Source: Boseongicola sp. SB0665_bin_10 (lineage in GTDB: Bacteria; Pseudomonadota; Alphaproteobacteria; Rhodobacterales; Rhodobacteraceae). Taken from it: a stretch of DNA of 64,000 bases. Of the stretch, positions 61,283-64,000 are shown piece after piece. How positions within the stretch are numbered: the first letter of the stretch is position 1; each line of letters opens with the position of its first letter. A model generated the notes under the pieces. The model was not told the origin of the DNA and ran no database searches. It saw only the letters and a list, made by a program, of their open reading frames with translations. Both the position numbers and the translations under genes were made by a program. The stretch spans positions 1 through 64,000 of the forward strand of contig VXSG01000099.1 of the NCBI GenBank assembly GCA_009838075.1, read 5' to 3'.

Positions 61283-62284
61283 TCAGATCGCCTCCAGCGC
61301 GTCCACAAGGCGACCGGCCCCGTGCCGGAAGGGATCCACCGTCGGCAGGCCCATCCGCTCCTCGATCTCCTCGCAGGAGCGCACGGCCTCGTCATCGTCC
61401 AGCGCGCTCGTGTTCACCGAAATCCCGCAGATCCTCACGTCCGGATTTGCGACCCGCGCAACTGGAAACGCCACGTCGCGAAGCTCTTCAAGCGTTGGCA
61501 GCCCGTAATGCGGCAGACCCCGCATGTGTGTCCGGGTCGGCTCATGTGCAAGAATGATGGCGTCCGGCTGCCCGCCATGAACCAGCGCCATCGTCACGCC
61601 GGAATAGGAAACGTGAAAAAGGCTGCCCTGCCCCTCGATGTGATCCCAGTGGTCGGAGTCGTTGTCTGGCGTCAGGCATTCGATCGCTCCTGCCATGAAA
61701 TCAGCGACAACGGCATCGAGAGGCACGCCGCTTCCCGTGATCAGGATTCCTGTCTGGCCCGTCGGCCGAAAGGTCGACTTCTTTCCCCTCGTCCTCATTT
61801 CACGGTCCATGGCGAGGCCCGTGTACATCTTGCCAATCGAGCAGTCCGTTCCGATTGCCAGGCAACGTTTGCCCGTGCGCTTCCTTCCGTTCGCGATGGG
61901 ATAGGCAACGGTCGGAACCCGCACGTCGTGGAGCGTCCGATCGTTCCGCTGCGCGGTCTCCCTCAGGATGTCCTGATCGCGCAGCAGGTTGTGCTGGCCG
62001 TTTGCCAGGTCGAAACCGATTTCCAGGGCCTCCTTCAGGACATCGAGCCACGACTCCGGGATGACCCCGCCCCGGTTCGCCACGCCGACGACCAACGTGC
62101 GTGCACCCCTTTCCCAGGCGTCGTTCAAGACCAGGTCAGGCACACCGGCATCGGCCCTGCAGCCGTCCAGCCGCAACTGTCCGACGACATGCTCAGGCCG
62201 CCAGTCGGCAATGCCCTGCGCGACCTTTGCGGCAAGCTGGTCAGGCGCATCGCCAAGAAAAAGCAGATATGGCTTGCGAATCAT
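61283..62284 (-). CDS. dgcN: DgcN-like N-acetyltransferase (DUF1611)
   Basis: 333 residues of the DUF1611 family. The C-terminal domain holds a P-loop-like GTDCSIGKMYTGLAM near 145 and the motif HGGQPDAIILAHEP. In the described pathway DgcN acetylates D-glutamate and acts with DgcA to give L-glutamate. It is the first gene of the dgcN-dgcA-aminotransferase operon, 133 bases before dgcA. Divergent from mcl1. Confidence 0.83.
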   Translation of the reverse strand: MIRKPYLLFLGDAPDQLAAKVAQGIADWRPEHVVGQLRLDGCRADAGVPDLVLNDAWERGARTLVVGVANRGGVIPESWLDVLKEALEIGFDLANGQHNLLRDQDILRETAQRNDRTLHDVRVPTVAYPIANGRKRTGKRCLAIGTDCSIGKMYTGLAMDREMRTRGKKSTFRPTGQTGILITGSGVPLDAVVADFMAGAIECLTPDNDSDHWDHIEGQGSLFHVSYSGVTMALVHGGQPDAIILAHEPTRTHMRGLPHYGLPTLEELRDVAFPVARVANPDVRICGISVNTSALDDDEAVRSCEEIEERMGLPTVDPFRHGAGRLVDALEAI

Positions 62285-62421
62285 TGCATCCTCCCGTGTC
62301 TCGCGATTCTAGGCGTCTTCCGGGGAAATGCATGCCATTCGCGGCAGTATTTCATAAGTATTGCGAATCTTCTTCTTCAAATAGGCCAATGCGTCGGCGA
62401 AAATTGCTCAACTGGAATGCC

Positions 62422-62455
62422 GCAGCGCAACAGGTTTGCATGCTGCAGCGCAACA
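62422..62455. promoter_or_regulatory. Direct repeat in the dgcN/mcl1 divergent region
   Basis: GCAGCGCAACA occurs at 62422-62432 and again at 62445-62455, with starts 23 bases apart (about two helical turns). The repeat lies 45-80 bases before the mcl1 start, a position fitting an operator. No regulator is adjacent. Confidence 0.45.
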
Positions 62456-62499
62456 TACTATTCAGGTCGCAGCAGAACCAAGGGAAAGGCGCGCCGTCC

Positions 62500-63456
62500 A
62501 TGAGTTTCCGTCCGCAGCCCCCCGCCCCGGGCCGCCCGAACCGGTGCCAGCTCTTCGGGCCCGGTTCCCGGCCATCCATTTTCGAGAAGATGGCCGCATC
62601 CGAGGCGGACGTGATCAACCTCGATCTCGAAGACTCCGTGGCACCCGACGACAAGTCCGAAGCGCGGAAATGCGTCATCGAGGCAATTGGCGACGTGGAC
62701 TGGGGACAGAAGACGCTTTCAGTCCGCATCAACGCCCTGGACACGCATTTCTGGTACAGGGACGTGATCGATCTCCTTGAGAATTGCTCCGAACGCCTGG
62801 ACCAGATCATGATTCCGAAAGTCGGGTGCGCGGCCGATGTCTATGCCATCGATGCACTTGTGTCCGCCGTGGAATCAGCCACGGGAAGAACCAGGCGCAT
62901 CGACCTGGAAGCAATCATCGAATCCGCCGCCGGCATTGCCCACGTGGAGGAGATCGCAGCGAGTTCCCTTCGTCTCAAGGCCATGAGCCTGGGCGCGGCG
63001 GACTTCGCGGCATCCATGGGCATGCAGACGACCGGAATCGGCGGCACCCAGGAAAACTACTTCATGACGCGGGAAGGCGAGAAATACTGGTCCGACCCCT
63101 GGCACTGGGCTCAGGCCGCGATCGTGGCCGCCTGCCGAACCCACGGCGTGCTTCCGGTCGACGGTCCCTTTGGGGACTTTTCCGACGACGACGGCTTCCG
63201 TGCACAGGCACTGCGATCAGCGACGCTTGGAATGGTTGGCAAGTGGGCGATCCACCCAAGGCAGGTCGCACTTGCCAACGAGGTGTTCACGCCGTCAGGG
63301 ACCGCGATCACCGAAGCCAGGGAAATCCTCGCCGCGATGGAAGAGGCACAACGTTCCGGATCCGGCGTTGCCACCTACAAGGGAAGGCTCGTTGACATCG
63401 CGAGCGTCCGACAGGCCGAGGTCATCGTGCGACAGGCCGAACTGATCAGGCCTTGA
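62500..63456 (+). CDS. mcl1: L-malyl-CoA/beta-methylmalyl-CoA lyase
   Basis: 318 residues, very close to the Rhodobacter Mcl1 type. N-terminal RPNRCQLFGPGSRP, the metal-binding INLDLEDSVAPDDK and the lid segment SMGMQTTGIGGTQENY are all present. It cleaves malyl-CoA and methylmalyl-CoA to glyoxylate plus acetyl- or propionyl-CoA in the ethylmalonyl-CoA pathway of acetate assimilation. The ATG at 62500 matches this family. A palindrome (GCGCCAGG/CCTGGCGC, 63549-63566) lies between it and the convergent next gene. Confidence 0.96.
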   Translation: MSFRPQPPAPGRPNRCQLFGPGSRPSIFEKMAASEADVINLDLEDSVAPDDKSEARKCVIEAIGDVDWGQKTLSVRINALDTHFWYRDVIDLLENCSERLDQIMIPKVGCAADVYAIDALVSAVESATGRTRRIDLEAIIESAAGIAHVEEIAASSLRLKAMSLGAADFAASMGMQTTGIGGTQENYFMTREGEKYWSDPWHWAQAAIVAACRTHGVLPVDGPFGDFSDDDGFRAQALRSATLGMVGKWAIHPRQVALANEVFTPSGTAITEAREILAAMEEAQRSGSGVATYKGRLVDIASVRQAEVIVRQAELIRP

Positions 63457-63548
63457 AGCGACGGACGCTCCCGCCACGCCGCGCCCCGTTGCCGGCCGCG
63501 CCAAGGGCTCACCCATCTGACCAGAAATCCGACGACCGGCCCGAGCAA

Positions 63549-63566
63549 GCGCCAGGGTCCTGGCGC
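63549..63566. terminator. Palindrome between convergent mcl1 and the next gene
   Basis: GCGCCAGG and CCTGGCGC are separated by two bases only. It lies about 95 bases after mcl1 and could act as a two-way terminator, but there is no T-run. Confidence 0.3.
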
Positions 63567-63705
63567 AGGCACTGCTGCGCCACCAGGAACGCTGCTTCGG
63601 ACGGAATGGCACCGCCTTTGCGCGTCGGGCAACCGGACATCGCATCGCGCCATCCGCGCCCCTGCCGGAACCGGAATGTCAACAGTCAGCTGTCGTGCGG
63701 CTTGC

Positions 63706-64000
63706 CTACTGGACAGGCTGGTCGGCAAGCGCCGTGACGATCGCGGGTCCGAAGGTGCTCCAGAACATGACGAGACCGGCAGCGATGCCAAAGGAGACCG
63801 CCAGCTCAAGCAGGAGCTGAATCGGAACCAGCGCGATCGGGGTGTCCTGCCAATCGAGCCGGTCCGCCGTTCCGGCTCTGGAACCGGCGAACTCGGCGCC
63901 TTGCCGTTCGCGATGTTCGGCTGTCACCCCGTTCCGGGAGGCAAGGCGATCGACCTGGTCGGCGCGGAATGCGGCCAGGTCATCGCGCAGCTTGCCGAAC
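63706..64000 (-). CDS. Membrane protein of unknown function, 5' end outside the window
   Basis: At least 97 codons, open to the window edge. A charged segment (FGKLRDDLAAFRADQVDRLASRN) is followed by one or two hydrophobic stretches (IALVPIQLLLELAVSFGIAAG, VMFWSTFG). A GTG at 63927 is a possible start, but the good coding character of the upstream residues argues that the gene begins beyond 64000. No family is recognised. Confidence 0.6.
   Translation of the reverse strand, partial: FGKLRDDLAAFRADQVDRLASRNGVTAEHRERQGAEFAGSRAGTADRLDWQDTPIALVPIQLLLELAVSFGIAAGLVMFWSTFGPAIVTALADQPVQ

Noticed and set aside
61150-61395. 81-codon minus-strand frame whose stop abuts the dgcA start
   Set aside because: It overlaps the end of dgcN in another frame, most of it is Arg-rich and it has no good start; coupling to dgcA is possible but unsupported.

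Overview
The window is a GC-rich chromosomal segment of an alphaproteobacterium, most like the Rhodobacterales. The signs are the atpHAGDC operon, L-malyl-CoA lyase (mcl1), PhaR, a COQ9-family protein, the cell-cycle regulator family TrcR (DUF1013), the ferritin-VIT1 fusion MbfA and the DgcN/DgcA D-glutamate pathway. Most genes are single-copy housekeeping genes. Product names come from motif and whole-protein recognition by eye; no database search was run.

Region by region. 1-262 looks like the right end of an IS200/IS605-type (tnpB) element abutting a ClpP-family protease gene (256-861). 1076-7332 holds mbfA, then phoH and miaB, an MFS transporter and a D-2-hydroxyacid dehydrogenase. 7453-11919 has an exported SH3 protein, a VOC-fold protein, a MATE exporter and phaR, with two long GC-rich stretches that hold no convincing gene. 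11994-18793 has divergent hemC/hemE, clpA, gloB and a methyltransferase. 19041-23875 is the F1 ATP synthase operon. 24233-26820 carries DNA-repair genes (an AraC-MGMT fusion and endonuclease III) and adenosine kinase. 26994-30665 is part of the division/cell-wall cluster (ftsW-murG-murC). Then come nudC, the SRP RNA gene (ffs, minus strand, found from its conserved core) and a phosphatase/ankyrin pair.

dnaX (34878-36665) and ybaB-recR (47066-49064), which are usually neighbours in these bacteria, are separated here by about 10.4 kb of accessory DNA. It contains an exported orphan protein, a MORN-repeat remnant, a zinc-ribbon membrane protein, a TbpB-like lipoprotein, a three-gene operon visibly richer in AT than its surroundings (winged-helix-like protein, ParA-type ATPase, RelA/SpoT nucleotidyltransferase), a frameshifted integrase remnant, an intact integrase ending in a 26-bp perfect palindrome, and an MFS transporter. 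The three-gene operon is the best candidate for an undescribed system, either defence or maintenance of a mobile element.

49103-64000 is again core genome: trcR, coq9, rpsU, an Lrp regulator, then rpmI-rplT-pheS-pheT with a 47-codon reading frame that exactly bridges pheS and pheT, pyk, an N-formylglutamate amidohydrolase-like gene with a DUF1244 gene, a D-amino-acid module (dgcN-dgcA-D-amino-acid aminotransferase) divergent from mcl1, and a membrane-protein gene cut by the window end. No CRISPR array, tRNA or rRNA gene was found.
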